NCBI RefSeq assembly: GCF_000213805.1
Contig: NC_015556.1
Location: 2,867,001 to 2,931,000, forward strand
Direction: 5' to 3'
From: Pseudomonas fulva 12-X
Lineage (GTDB): Bacteria; Pseudomonadota; Gammaproteobacteria; Pseudomonadales; Pseudomonadaceae
Length of the DNA: 64,000 nucleotides
Made by a program: the position numbers and the translations under genes. The notes under the pieces were generated by a model, which was not told where the DNA came from, searched no databases, and worked only from the letters and a program-made list of their open reading frames with translations. Below, one piece after another: positions 37,794 through 48,100 of this stretch (position 1 is its first letter; the number at the start of each line of letters is the position of its first letter).

Positions 37794-38192
37794 CTACGCT
37801 TCGCGGGGCACGTGCTTGAGCGATACCGAGTTGATGCAGTAGCGCTGCCCGGTCGGCCGCGGGCCATCGGGAAACACATGGCCCAGGTGAGCGTCGCAAT
37901 TGCTGCAGCGCACTTCGATGCGGTGCATGCCGTGGCTGAAATCGTCCAGCTCGGTGATCACCTGATCATTGAGCGGCTGGAAATAACTTGGCCAGCCACA
38001 ACCGGAATCGAACTTGGCGTCCGAGTCGAACAGCGGCGTGCCGCAGCACACGCATTTGTAGATGCCCGGCACCTTGCTGTCGTGGTACTCACCGGTGAAC
38101 GGCCGTTCGGTGCCGCCCAGGCGGCAGACGTTGAACTGCGCGTCGGTCAGCTCCTCGCGCCAGGTTTCCAGTGGTTTTTCGAGCTTGCTCAC
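37794..38192 (-). CDS. msrB: peptide-methionine (R)-S-oxide reductase
   Basis: A 132-residue MsrB that repairs methionine-R-sulfoxide in proteins. The zinc site cysteines are Cys47/Cys50 (CVCCG) and Cys96/Cys99 ([10 protein letters not shown]); catalytic Cys119 is in RYCINSVSL. The GTG at 38192 has GAGGAGG upstream. The same frame stays open for another 424 codons antisense to the aminotransferase gene, but that stretch is not coding. Confidence 0.95.
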   Translation of the reverse strand: MSKLEKPLETWREELTDAQFNVCRLGGTERPFTGEYHDSKVPGIYKCVCCGTPLFDSDAKFDSGCGWPSYFQPLNDQVITELDDFSHGMHRIEVRCSNCDAHLGHVFPDGPRPTGQRYCINSVSLKHVPREA

Positions 38193-38339
38193 AGGCCGTC
38201 CTCCTCGGGATAAAAAAGCCCTATCTGTATCTTTGCCCGACTCAGGCTGACACGTATGATTCGACACCTCAACCCGCCACGGCGCGCAGCCGCCTCGGCC
38301 CATTGCAGGCCGCCCTTCTTCGATTCGGGATTCTTCACC

Positions 38340-39551
38340 ATGCAGGTCAGCAAATCCAACAAGCTCGCCAACGTCTGCTACGACATTCGCGGCCCGGTGC
38401 TCAAGCACGCCAAGCGTCTGGAAGAGGAAGGCCAGCGCATCCTCAAGCTGAACATCGGCAACCCGGCGCCGTTCGGCTTCGAGGCGCCCGAGGAAATCCT
38501 TCAGGACGTGATCCGCAACCTGCCCACGGCGCAAGGCTACAGCGACTCCAAAGGCCTGTTCAGCGCGCGCAAGGCGGTGATGCAGTACTGCCAGCAGAAG
38601 CAGATCGAAGGCGTCGGCATCGAGGACATCTACCTGGGCAACGGTGTGTCCGAACTGATCGTCATGGCCATGCAGGCGCTGCTCAACAACGGTGACGAAG
38701 TGCTGATCCCGGCGCCCGACTACCCGCTGTGGACCGCCGCCGTGGCGCTCTCGGGTGGCAAGCCGGTGCATTACCTGTGCGACGAGCAGGCCGGCTGGTT
38801 CCCGGATATCGCCGACATGCGCGCCAAGATCACCCCGAACACCAAGGCGCTGGTGCTGATCAACCCGAACAACCCCACCGGCGCAGTGTATTCGCGCGAA
38901 GTGCTGCTGGATATTGTCGAACTGGCCCGCCAGCACAACCTGGTGATCTTCTCCGACGAGATCTACGACAAGATCCTCTACGACGAAGCCCAGCACATCT
39001 CCACCGCCTCCCTGGCGCCGGACGTGCTGTGCCTGACCTTCAACGGCCTGTCCAAGAGCTACCGCGTGGCCGGTTTCCGCTCCGGCTGGGTGATCATTTC
39101 CGGGCCCAAGCACCACGCCAAGAGCTACATCGAAGGCCTGGATATCCTCGCCAACATGCGCCTGTGCGCCAACGTGCCCAGCCAGCATGCGATCCAGACC
39201 GCCCTGGGCGGCTACCAGAGCATCAATGACCTGGTGCTGCCCAACGGCCGCCTGCTGGAACAGCGCAACCGCACCTGGGAGCTGCTCAACGACATCCCGG
39301 GCGTCAGCTGCGTCAAGCCGATGGGCGCGCTGTACGCCTTCCCGAAGATCGACCCCAAGGTCTGCCCGATCCATAACGACGAGAAGTTCGTCCTCGACCT
39401 GCTGCTCTCCGAGAAGCTGCTGATCGTCCAGGGCACCGCCTTCAACTGGCCGTGGCCGGATCACTTCCGCGTGGTCACCCTGCCCCGCGTCGACGATCTG
39501 GAGCAGGCCATCGGCCGCATCGGCAACTTCCTCAAGACTTACCGCCAGTAA
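38340..39551 (+). CDS. alaA: AlaA-type pyridoxal-phosphate aminotransferase
   Basis: A 403-residue class I aminotransferase close to E. coli AlaA (405 residues), glutamate-pyruvate transaminase for alanine synthesis. The PLP lysine is in [14 protein letters not shown]; the substrate and cofactor loops [15 protein letters not shown] and [14 protein letters not shown] are intact. Divergent from msrB. The ATG at 38340 gives the family N-terminus ([18 protein letters not shown]). In vivo amino-acid preference is inferred from the family. Confidence 0.88.
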   Translation: MQVSKSNKLANVCYDIRGPVLKHAKRLEEEGQRILKLNIGNPAPFGFEAPEEILQDVIRNLPTAQGYSDSKGLFSARKAVMQYCQQKQIEGVGIEDIYLGNGVSELIVMAMQALLNNGDEVLIPAPDYPLWTAAVALSGGKPVHYLCDEQAGWFPDIADMRAKITPNTKALVLINPNNPTGAVYSREVLLDIVELARQHNLVIFSDEIYDKILYDEAQHISTASLAPDVLCLTFNGLSKSYRVAGFRSGWVIISGPKHHAKSYIEGLDILANMRLCANVPSQHAIQTALGGYQSINDLVLPNGRLLEQRNRTWELLNDIPGVSCVKPMGALYAFPKIDPKVCPIHNDEKFVLDLLLSEKLLIVQGTAFNWPWPDHFRVVTLPRVDDLEQAIGRIGNFLKTYRQ

Positions 39552-39610
39552 CCCGGCTGCGCGGATGCCCGCCCGGGCGTCCGCTGCCCTCGCCGCCAGA
39601 GCACGAGCCC

Positions 39611-40054
39611 ATGGACCTGCAGATAGACGACTTCTACAAGGACGCCGCCAGCGGTTTGCTGATGCTCTACCAGGCCTTTCCGCGCAAAGCCTCGCTGTAC
39701 GTGGAAGACCTGATCGGCCGTGAGGAGCCCGATGAATTCGGCCTGCCGAGCAAACGCCACCAGGCCTGCCTGGGCGCCCTGCTGTGGCTCGCCGACGAGG
39801 GCTACCTGCGCTACGAATCCACCATCGGTTACGACGCGCTGGATCAGGCGGTGCTGACCGAAAAGGGCTTTCTGCGTCTGTCGCGCGGCATTCCCCGGGC
39901 GATCAGCGAGGGCGAGGCCCTGCCGCCGGCGGTGGATCGGGTGCAGGCGACCCTGGCCTTTCAACTACGCGAAGCGCTCGCCCAGCAACATGGTGAACGG
40001 ATTGCGCGCCTCACCCGCCAACTGTTCGAACAACGCCCTGCTGCCCCTTACTGA
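39611..40054 (+). CDS. conserved hypothetical protein (PA2829-like)
   Basis: A 147-residue soluble protein. It looks like a small winged-helix-type domain ([23 protein letters not shown], then [11 protein letters not shown]), which might bind DNA or protein, though no family name is recognised. It starts 59 bp after alaA on the same strand and is conserved between the aminotransferase and htpX genes in Pseudomonas, from memory. Confidence 0.7.
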   Translation: MDLQIDDFYKDAASGLLMLYQAFPRKASLYVEDLIGREEPDEFGLPSKRHQACLGALLWLADEGYLRYESTIGYDALDQAVLTEKGFLRLSRGIPRAISEGEALPPAVDRVQATLAFQLREALAQQHGERIARLTRQLFEQRPAAPY

Positions 40055-40194
40055 CTGCGCTCGGCGCAGCGAAAGCAGCGGTTTTTCTTGGCCCCGATTG
40101 AAATAAACGCGAAAAAGCTAATCTAAGCTTTGCCGCCCGTGCGAGGCCGCTTGCAGCCGCCGAGCCAGGCGACACAGTTTGAAATAGTGACTCG

Positions 40195-40225
40195 GTTGAA
40201 TCGCTACAGGGCGCGCCCTTATATA
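40195..40225 (+). promoter_or_regulatory. candidate sigma32 heat-shock promoter of htpX
   Basis: GTTGAAT-N14-CCCTTATAT resembles the RpoH consensus CTTGAAA-N11-15-CCCCATNT and ends 47 bp before the htpX start. htpX is a classic heat-shock gene, so motif and context agree. Confidence 0.6.
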
Positions 40226-40271
40226 GCCGCCGTATCGAGCCTGTCTTTCCCTTGAGGAGTTGTTTCACACC

Positions 40272-41144
40272 ATGATGCGCATTATGTTGTTCCTGGCTAC
40301 CAACTTGGCGGTACTGGTTATCGCCAGCATCACCCTCAAACTGCTGGGGGTTGATCGCTTCACCGGCCAGAACCACGGCAGCCTGCTGATCTTCTGCGCC
40401 GTCTTTGGTTTTGCCGGCTCGCTGGTCTCGCTCTTCCTGTCCAAGTGGATGGCGAAGATGAGCACCGGTACCGAAATCATCACCCAGCCGCGCACCCGCC
40501 ACGAGCAGTGGCTGCTGCAGACCGTCGAAGAGCTGTCGCGCGACGCCGGCATCAAGATGCCGGAAGTGGGTATCTTCCCCGCTTACGAATCCAACGCCTT
40601 CGCCACCGGCTGGAACAAGAACGACGCGCTGGTCGCCGTCAGCCAGGGCCTGCTGGAGCGCTTCTCGCCTGATGAGGTGAAAGCCGTACTGGCCCACGAG
40701 ATCGGCCACGTGGCCAATGGCGACATGGTGACGCTTGCGCTGATCCAGGGCGTGGTGAACACCTTCGTGATGTTCTTCGCACGTATCTTCGGTAACTTCG
40801 TCGACAAGGCGATCCTGAAGAACGAAGACGGCCATGGTATCGGCTACTTCGTGGCGACCATCTTCGCCGAGCTGGTACTGGGTATCCTGGCCAGCATCAT
40901 CGTCATGTGGTTCTCGCGCAAACGCGAGTACAAGGCCGACGAAGCCGGCGCACGGCTGGCGGGCAAAGGCGCGATGATCGCCGCGCTGCAGCGCCTGCGT
41001 GCCGAACAGGGCGTACCGGTGCAGATGCCCGACAGCCTGACCGCCTTCGGCATCAACGGCGGCCTTAAGAACGGCCTGGCGGGCCTGCTGATGACTCACC
41101 CGCCGCTGGAAGAGCGTATCGAAGCCCTGCGCCGTCTGGGCTGA
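40272..41144 (+). CDS. htpX: membrane protease HtpX
   Basis: A 290-residue M48 zinc metalloprotease of the inner membrane involved in quality control of membrane proteins. It has two N-terminal transmembrane helices, the zinc motif HEIGH (in [13 protein letters not shown]) with the third ligand Glu in [15 protein letters not shown], and two further hydrophobic segments between. The start MMRIMLFL matches the family; a TTG 12 bases earlier is too close to the GAGGAG site. A sigma32-like promoter precedes it and a terminator follows. Confidence 0.95.
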   Translation: MMRIMLFLATNLAVLVIASITLKLLGVDRFTGQNHGSLLIFCAVFGFAGSLVSLFLSKWMAKMSTGTEIITQPRTRHEQWLLQTVEELSRDAGIKMPEVGIFPAYESNAFATGWNKNDALVAVSQGLLERFSPDEVKAVLAHEIGHVANGDMVTLALIQGVVNTFVMFFARIFGNFVDKAILKNEDGHGIGYFVATIFAELVLGILASIIVMWFSRKREYKADEAGARLAGKGAMIAALQRLRAEQGVPVQMPDSLTAFGINGGLKNGLAGLLMTHPPLEERIEALRRLG

Positions 41145-41156
41145 TCGAAACGCAAA

Positions 41157-41185
41157 GAAAAGGCGACCCGAGGGTCGCCTTTTTC
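41157..41185 (+). terminator. intrinsic terminator of htpX
   Basis: AGGCGACCC (41161-41169) pairs with GGGTCGCCT (41172-41180), preceded by an A-run and followed by TTTTC. Confidence 0.9.
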
Positions 41186-41204
41186 ATGTCCGCGATTCGC
41201 CTCA

Positions 41205-41354
41205 GAGCCTGTTCACGATCTTTACGCGCATGAAGCGGCAACTACAAAGCAAAAGCGAGCATCGGCGCTCCCACAATGGATCTGCGAAGGGCCGCTTAGC
41301 GCCACTTAGCAGCCAGAATCGACGAATCTGGACTGAAAGATTATGAACAGGTTC
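41205..41354. mobile_element. 150 bp MITE-like element abutting the tpm stop codon
   Basis: Terminal inverted repeats GAGCCTGTTCACGATCTTT and, read inward from the right, GAACCTGTTCATAATCTTT. The flanking TCA is duplicated (41202-41204 and 41355-41357); on the minus strand the right copy is the TGA stop of tpm. Termini are the same family as the element at 32761-32944. No coding capacity. Confidence 0.78.
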
Positions 41355-42005
41355 TCAGAGCAGGCGCAGGTGGTAGGCCCGCTCATCCATGCGCGTCAGG
41401 CCACGGGCCCTGAAACGATCTTCCAGGGCATCCTGGCTTTCCAGCAACTCGCTTTCCCAGATAGTGCCGTTCCAACTGCGCACCTCGGCGTCGCTCACCG
41501 AGAATGGCGGCCCATCCATCAGCGCCTGGTCGTAATCCAGGGTGACCAGCAGGCCATGGCTTTCCGGCAGCAGGATCTGCTGCAGGTGGCGCACATAGCG
41601 CTCGCGCATCTCGGCCGGCAACGCAATCAGTGCAGCACGGTCGTAGAACAGCGCGCAGCCCGGCATATGGCGGGCCTCGAAGGCGAAGAAGTCGCCGCAG
41701 AACAACTCGACTCGGCCGTGGCGATACACCTTGAAGGCATCCTCCTGGGTGATCACCGGCTCGACGCCCTGTTCGGCGAAAAACGCCGCCACCGCCACCT
41801 CGGCCAGCTCCACACCCACCACACGATGCCCCTGCGCCGCCAGCCAGGCCAGGTCCAGGCTTTTGCCGCACAACGGCACCAGCACGGCGGCGTCGCTCGA
41901 ACCGGCGACCGTCGTCCAGTGCCGCTGCAGCTGGCCATTGACCTGGCGGGCATGAAAGCCGATCTGGTTGGAATGCCAGCGTTGTAGCCAGAATGATTCC
42001 TGCAT
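41355..42005 (-). CDS. tpm: thiopurine S-methyltransferase
   Basis: A 216-residue SAM methyltransferase. The family N-terminus MQESFWLQRWHSNQIGFH and the segment VLVPLCGKSLDLAWLAAQGH are typical of bacterial TPMT, which in Pseudomonas methylates selenite, tellurite and thiol compounds. The start at 42005 is family-like; an upstream in-frame ATG adds 7 residues. Convergent with htpX; its stop codon forms the border of a MITE-like element. Confidence 0.93.
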   Translation of the reverse strand: MQESFWLQRWHSNQIGFHARQVNGQLQRHWTTVAGSSDAAVLVPLCGKSLDLAWLAAQGHRVVGVELAEVAVAAFFAEQGVEPVITQEDAFKVYRHGRVELFCGDFFAFEARHMPGCALFYDRAALIALPAEMRERYVRHLQQILLPESHGLLVTLDYDQALMDGPPFSVSDAEVRSWNGTIWESELLESQDALEDRFRARGLTRMDERAYHLRLL

Positions 42006-42110
42006 GTTTTGCTCCCAAGCCATCAAGAAAACAGATAATACCGAGCAGACTTTAGCCGTTGTTAGGCCAACTTGGCTGATGGATCATGAATGCATTATCA
42101 GGAGAACACC

Positions 42111-42878
42111 ATGCAACCCAGCCTGTTCATTTCCCACGGCTCACCCATGCTCGCCCTGCAACCCGGCGCCAGCGGTCCTGCCCTGGCGCGCATCGCCGCC
42201 AAGCTGCAAAGGCCGGACGCCATCCTGGTGGTCTCGGCACATTGGGAAAGCGAGGCGTTGCGAGTGATGAGCAACACACAGCCGCAAACCTGGCACGACT
42301 TCGGTGGTTTTCCGGCCGAGCTCTATCAGGTGCAGTACCCGGCGCCCGGCAACCCGCAGCTGGCCGCAGACATCGTACAGCGCCTGCAGGCCGCCGGCCT
42401 CGCCGCGACCACCGATGATCGCCGCCCGTTCGATCATGGCAGCTGGGTGCCGCTATCGCTGCTCTACCCCGACGCCGACATCCCGGTGGTGCAGGTCTCC
42501 CTACCCAGCCGCCAGGGCCCGGGCCTGCAGGTACGAATAGGTGAAGCATTGGCCGGGCTGCGCGAGCAGAACGTACTGCTGATCGGCTCGGGCAGCATCA
42601 CCCATAATCTGGGCGAGCTGAACTGGCGCTCCACCGGCGACGAAGCCGCGCCCTGGGCACTGGAGTTTCGCGACTGGATGGTCGAGCGACTGCAGGAGGA
42701 CGACCTGACTGCGCTGCTCGACTACCGCCGCCAGGCCCCGCACGCACAGCGCAATCATCCCAGTGACGAGCACTTGCTACCGCTGTTCTTCGCTCGTGGG
42801 GCCGGTAATGCCTTCGCCATCGAGCACCAGGGCTTTACTCTCGGCGCCCTGGGCATGGACATCTACCGCTTCGACTGA
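42111..42878 (+). CDS. LigB-type class III extradiol dioxygenase family protein
   Basis: A 255-residue DODA/YgiD-type enzyme. Metal ligands are expected in FISHGSPM, VVSAHWES and PFDHGSWVPL; a C-terminal histidine is in GSGSITHNLG. Bacterial members open catechol-type rings (4,5-DOPA dioxygenase activity in YgiD), though the natural substrate is usually unknown. The ATG at 42111 follows GGAGA. Convergent with pabB and overlapping it by 16 bp at the 3' ends. Confidence 0.9.
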   Translation: MQPSLFISHGSPMLALQPGASGPALARIAAKLQRPDAILVVSAHWESEALRVMSNTQPQTWHDFGGFPAELYQVQYPAPGNPQLAADIVQRLQAAGLAATTDDRRPFDHGSWVPLSLLYPDADIPVVQVSLPSRQGPGLQVRIGEALAGLREQNVLLIGSGSITHNLGELNWRSTGDEAAPWALEFRDWMVERLQEDDLTALLDYRRQAPHAQRNHPSDEHLLPLFFARGAGNAFAIEHQGFTLGALGMDIYRFD

Positions 42879-44236
42879 AAGGAGCATTCCAAGGTGCTGA
42901 GCAGCACCTGCACCTTGGTGATCGACTCCTGATACTCGGCCTGCCAGGCCGAGTCGGCGACTATACCGCCACCGCCCCAGCAACTGATCACCCCGTCCTT
43001 GGCCAGCAGGCTGCGGATGGCGATGGAACTGTCCATCTCGCCACGCACGTCCAGATAAAGCAGCGACCCGCAGTAAGGGCCGCGACGTGTCGGTTCGAGC
43101 TCGTCGATGATCTGCATGGCGCGGATCTTCGGTGCACCGGTGATCGAGCCTCCGGGAAAAGCGCCCAGCAGCAAATCCAGCGCATCCTTGTCGGCCGCCA
43201 ACTCCCCGGTCACCGCACTGACCAGGTGGTGCACGTTCGGGTAACTCTCTAGGGCGAACAGTTCGGGCACCCGCACCGAGCCGATGCGGCAGCTGCGCCC
43301 CAGATCGTTACGCAACAGATCGACGATCATCAGGTTCTCGGCACGGTCCTTGGTGCTGGTGAGCAGCACCTGGGCGTTGCGCGCATCTTCCTGCTCGTCA
43401 CGCCCACGCGGCTGGGTGCCCTTGATAGGCCGCGTCTCCACCTGCCCGCCACTGACGCGGATAAAGCGCTCGGGGGACAGGCTCAGCAAGGCACCGCCAC
43501 CAGGCAGTGTCAGGTAACCGGAAAACGGCGTCGGGCACGCACCGCGCAACATCCCATAGGCCTGCCAGGGATCGCCCTCATAGCGCGCCTGGAAGCGCTG
43601 GGCGTAGTTGACCTGGTAGCAATCCCCGGAGGCGATATAGGCCTGGATTCGGCCGATGGCTTCGGCATAACGCGCCTCTTCGACATCGGCCTTGAACGGC
43701 GCCAGCAAGGCGAACGGCGTCTGCCCTTCATAGTCTTTCGCGGGATGCTCGAACAGCGTCTGCAGGCGTGCCCGCTCGCCTCCCGGCAAGGCAGGATGGA
43801 ACACCAGTTGGCTGGTCTGCGCTTGGTGATCGGTAATCAATGCCCAGGCGTACAGGCCGAAAACCGCGTCGCCAAACCCCAGGTCGTGCCGAGCCTGCTC
43901 AGGCAACGCTTCGATACGGCGGCCGAAATCGTAGGACAGGTAACCCAGCAAGCCGCCGGCAAACGGCAGCTCGACGCCGGCGGGCAGATCCGCAGGCCCG
44001 AGTGCAGTGAGCTGTTCACGCAGGCGCGCAAAGAATGCGGCGCCCGACTCATCGTGCGCCGGCGTCAGCTCGGCCAGCGGCCAGGCACTGAGCAGGTCAT
44101 AACGCCCACGGCTTGCCGCTGGCCTGCCGGCATCCAGCAACACCGCCCCAGGCGCCTGGCGCACCACCTGAAAATACACGGCAGGATCGGCTTGATACGG
44201 CAGGCGGTGAACGAGACAGATAGGCATTCGGGGCAT
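42863..44236 (-). CDS. pabB: aminodeoxychorismate synthase component I
   Basis: A 457-residue chorismate-binding enzyme. With the amidotransferase PabA it makes 4-amino-4-deoxychorismate for folate. The C-terminal catalytic domain shows PFSGYLTLPGGGALLSLSPE, RPIKGTQPRG, KDRAENLMIVDLLRNDLG and GGSITGAPKIRAMQIIDELE. The lysine-containing motif PIKGT is typical of PabB, whereas anthranilate synthase has PIAGT. Two nearby ATGs (44236 and 44227) are possible starts, and neither has a strong ribosome binding site. Confidence 0.9.
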   Translation of the reverse strand: MPRMPICLVHRLPYQADPAVYFQVVRQAPGAVLLDAGRPAASRGRYDLLSAWPLAELTPAHDESGAAFFARLREQLTALGPADLPAGVELPFAGGLLGYLSYDFGRRIEALPEQARHDLGFGDAVFGLYAWALITDHQAQTSQLVFHPALPGGERARLQTLFEHPAKDYEGQTPFALLAPFKADVEEARYAEAIGRIQAYIASGDCYQVNYAQRFQARYEGDPWQAYGMLRGACPTPFSGYLTLPGGGALLSLSPERFIRVSGGQVETRPIKGTQPRGRDEQEDARNAQVLLTSTKDRAENLMIVDLLRNDLGRSCRIGSVRVPELFALESYPNVHHLVSAVTGELAADKDALDLLLGAFPGGSITGAPKIRAMQIIDELEPTRRGPYCGSLLYLDVRGEMDSSIAIRSLLAKDGVISCWGGGGIVADSAWQAEYQESITKVQVLLSTLECSFQSKR

Positions 44237-44321
44237 CACGAAAACGAGGACGGCCGATTGTAGAGCCGCCGGCAGGATCGTCCTAGGGCCGACACGCGAC
44301 GGTTCAGGTTCCAGAAACGAC

Positions 44322-44346
44322 TCGGGGGAGCCATTGGCTCCCCCGA
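44322..44346 (-). terminator. intrinsic terminator-like hairpin after deaD
   Basis: TCGGGGGAGCC-ATT-GGCTCCCCCGA is a perfect 11 bp stem beginning 19 bp after the deaD stop on the minus strand. The following T-run is short (GTCGTTTCT). Confidence 0.7.
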
Positions 44347-44365
44347 ATCGGTGTTGCATTGAGGA

Positions 44366-46039
<1,674 letters not shown>

Positions 46040-46267
46040 GGGTCTGCCTCTCGTGCATCCGCAAAGACCCATGTTCCAAAGCTGCACATGCCATGTAGGA
46101 CCTTGTGGGTCACCCTGGCAGCAATGTAGGCGGGGATTTGCGAAAACGTGGTGAAAAATGAATCGTCAAGATAGCCCGCTTGGCGGACTGGCTGCCGGAA
46201 AGCTTCCGGGCGATTTGCACTACTTGAACGTGGCCATGAATTGGCCGGCGCGTACTATACCGGAATT

Positions 46268-46296
46268 CATATAGACGTGTGCGCTTTTTCACACAA
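46268..46296 (-). promoter_or_regulatory. candidate sigma70 promoter of deaD
   Basis: On the minus strand TTGTGT-N17-TATATG lies about 230 bp upstream of the deaD start. A second TATA-like box (TATAGT) follows at 46254-46259. The long leader of about 220 bases that would result could hold regulatory RNA structure. Confidence 0.35.
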
Positions 46297-46367
46297 TAAA
46301 TAGGCCAAAAGCCGGCGGCGGCCATATCGCGACGCTATGTCGCAGCCGCCCGCCCCTGGTCGGTCGC

Positions 46368-46766
46368 TCAGGCTCTGCTGGCCAGCTGCGCCTCGATCGC
46401 CGCCTTGTCGACCACCGACCAGACTTCGGCGATCTTGTCGTCACGAAAGGCGTAGAACACGTTTTCGCTGAAGGCCACCTTTCGGCCATGGACCGGCACA
46501 TCGAGAAAGCGGCCCTTCGGGGTGCAGTGAAAATCCAACCGGCAGGCGATCATCGATTCTTCGCAGGTCAGCAGGCGAATGTTGAACTGCAGATCGGGAA
46601 TTTCCTGGTAATCACGCTCGAGCATCTCGCGATAGCCGCTCAAGCCAAGGCGCCGACCGTTATGCACCACATCGTCGTGAACGAACTGCCCCAGGTTGGC
46701 CCAGTCCTGCCGGTTGAGGCAGTCGAGATAGGCGCGATACACCGAAGGTAGATCTTGATCGGTCAT
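46368..46766 (-). CDS. NTF2-like/SnoaL-type fold protein (ester cyclase family)
   Basis: A 132-residue cone-shaped NTF2-like protein. The N-terminal helices SVYRAYLDCLNRQDWANLGQ precede a beta sheet (VHNGRRLGLSGYREMLERDY, ACRLDFHCTPKG, KVAFSENVFYAFRDDKIAEV) typical of SnoaL/ester cyclase relatives. Small-molecule binding or isomerase activity is possible; substrate unknown. Monocistronic as far as seen, upstream of deaD on the same strand. Confidence 0.8.
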   Translation of the reverse strand: MTDQDLPSVYRAYLDCLNRQDWANLGQFVHDDVVHNGRRLGLSGYREMLERDYQEIPDLQFNIRLLTCEESMIACRLDFHCTPKGRFLDVPVHGRKVAFSENVFYAFRDDKIAEVWSVVDKAAIEAQLASRA

Positions 46767-46886
46767 GACAGGGCTCCGTCGCAGTGGTCTTGAGGATTCG
46801 CAGGCTCAGGGGGTGCGCAGAGTCTGCGAGGCTCTAAAAGGACAGCGTCGGGGGCGGTTAATTCCTGGCGGGGCTGAAGCGACTTA

Positions 46887-47155
46887 GGGTCTGTTGCCGT
46901 TTCACGCCACGCCGGAGCCCGTTTTGCCGCGAGGCAAGGCACGAGCCGCGAAGCGGGCTAAATGAGCCGGCGAGAAACGCAGCATCGCGTCAAACCGGGC
47001 CCGGCCCATCGGGCTGCGCGAGAAATCTCGCCATGCGTTGTTGGAGGACTTGAAAAGGGAACGCCATTCCCTGCGTCCTCCGCCTAGCGGATCGCCGCCC
47101 GGCCTGGCGAGATTTCTCGCGGCAACGCGGCTCGCGTTGAAACGGCAACAGACCC
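46887..47155. mobile_element. 269 bp MITE-like element within the former stop codon of the next gene
   Basis: Perfect 18 bp terminal inverted repeats GGGTCTGTTGCCGTTTCA at both ends, flanked by TA on each side (46885-46886 and 47156-47157). An internal inverted pair (CGAGAAATCTCGCC / GGCGAGATTTCTCG) is present. No coding capacity; TA duplication and termini suggest mobilisation by a TA-targeting transposase elsewhere. The minus-strand stop TAG of the spermidine-synthase-like gene is TA plus the element's first G. Confidence 0.85.
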
Positions 47156-47991
47156 TAGGTCGCCATACGGACGGCATCGATCAATGGCTGCAGCGAATAG
47201 CCAAGCTGCGCCTGCAATGCCTTCGCGCGCTGGCTCACCGCCTCGCGGTCGAACTGCTGATCCAGATCGGCCGGCACCAGCACCACCACGTTGCCCTCCA
47301 CCACTGGGCATTCCCAGTAATGGCGGTGGTAGAGCCCTCGCAGCAGCGCAGCGCCCAGCGGTTTGCCGTCGTCGCCGGCCCACTGGTTGATGATCAGCCA
47401 GCCGCCGGGGTTAAGCTTGGCCCGGCAGTCGTCGAGAAAGCGCCAGGCCAGGTGGCCGACACCGGGGCCGGTGTCGGTGTAAAGGTCGACGAAGATCAGA
47501 TCCGCGGTTTCCGCGGTGGGCAGCAACTGCATGGCATCGCCGATGCGCACGGTCAGGCGCTCATCGTCTTCCAGCCCCAGATACTCCATGGCCAGGCGCG
47601 GCACGTCAGGGCGCAGCTCGATGGTCTCGACATCGTCCAGCGGCAGAAAACGCAGACAGGCCTGGGTCAGGGTGCCGGCGCCCAGGCCGAGGAACAGCGC
47701 GCTCTCCGGCGCCTCGTGGCACAGAGCGCCGACAAACATTGCGCGGGTGTAATCGTATTCCAGCCAGCTCGGGTCAGCGGTGAACACGCAGCTCTGTTCG
47801 ATCGCCTCGCCGAATTCGAGAAAGCGGTATTCACCGACCTCGACCACACGGATCACCCCGAAGGCGTCGCGCACCTCGGCCAGCACCACTTCGTCCTTCA
47901 TATCCTCCACCGGAGGCAAGCCAGGCATGCGCAGATTCTCCACCGTCGCGTTACCCGGCTGCCGCCGGGCTGGGCGCTGATTGTCGGCCAT
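47155..47991 (-). CDS. spermidine synthase-like protein
   Basis: A 278-residue Rossmann-fold protein of the spermidine/spermine synthase superfamily. Visible features are a SAM-binding-type loop LFLGLGAGTLTQACLRF, an acidic strand end ETIELRPDVPRLA and LIFVDLYTDTGPG. The polyamine-site signature GGGDG of true SpeE is replaced by LGAGT, so aminopropyl transfer is uncertain. An upstream GTG (48009) with GAGGGC would add six residues. Its stop codon is altered by the adjacent element (TAG in place of a likely TAA). Confidence 0.82.
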   Translation of the reverse strand: MADNQRPARRQPGNATVENLRMPGLPPVEDMKDEVVLAEVRDAFGVIRVVEVGEYRFLEFGEAIEQSCVFTADPSWLEYDYTRAMFVGALCHEAPESALFLGLGAGTLTQACLRFLPLDDVETIELRPDVPRLAMEYLGLEDDERLTVRIGDAMQLLPTAETADLIFVDLYTDTGPGVGHLAWRFLDDCRAKLNPGGWLIINQWAGDDGKPLGAALLRGLYHRHYWECPVVEGNVVVLVPADLDQQFDREAVSQRAKALQAQLGYSLQPLIDAVRMAT

Positions 47992-48100
47992 GGGGCACGC
48001 CGAGGTCACGCGCTAAATGCCCTCGGCGCCAGCGCGGCGGCATGCTTGGCGTTGCGCGGTGATCGGTTACCATGGCCAATCGCCAACAAGAGATGCCGCC

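Noticed and set aside
37794-39464. A 556-codon open frame on the minus strand extending msrB far upstream
   Set aside because: Only the last 132 codons match MsrB and start at a GTG with a good ribosome binding site; the rest is antisense to the well-supported aminotransferase gene.
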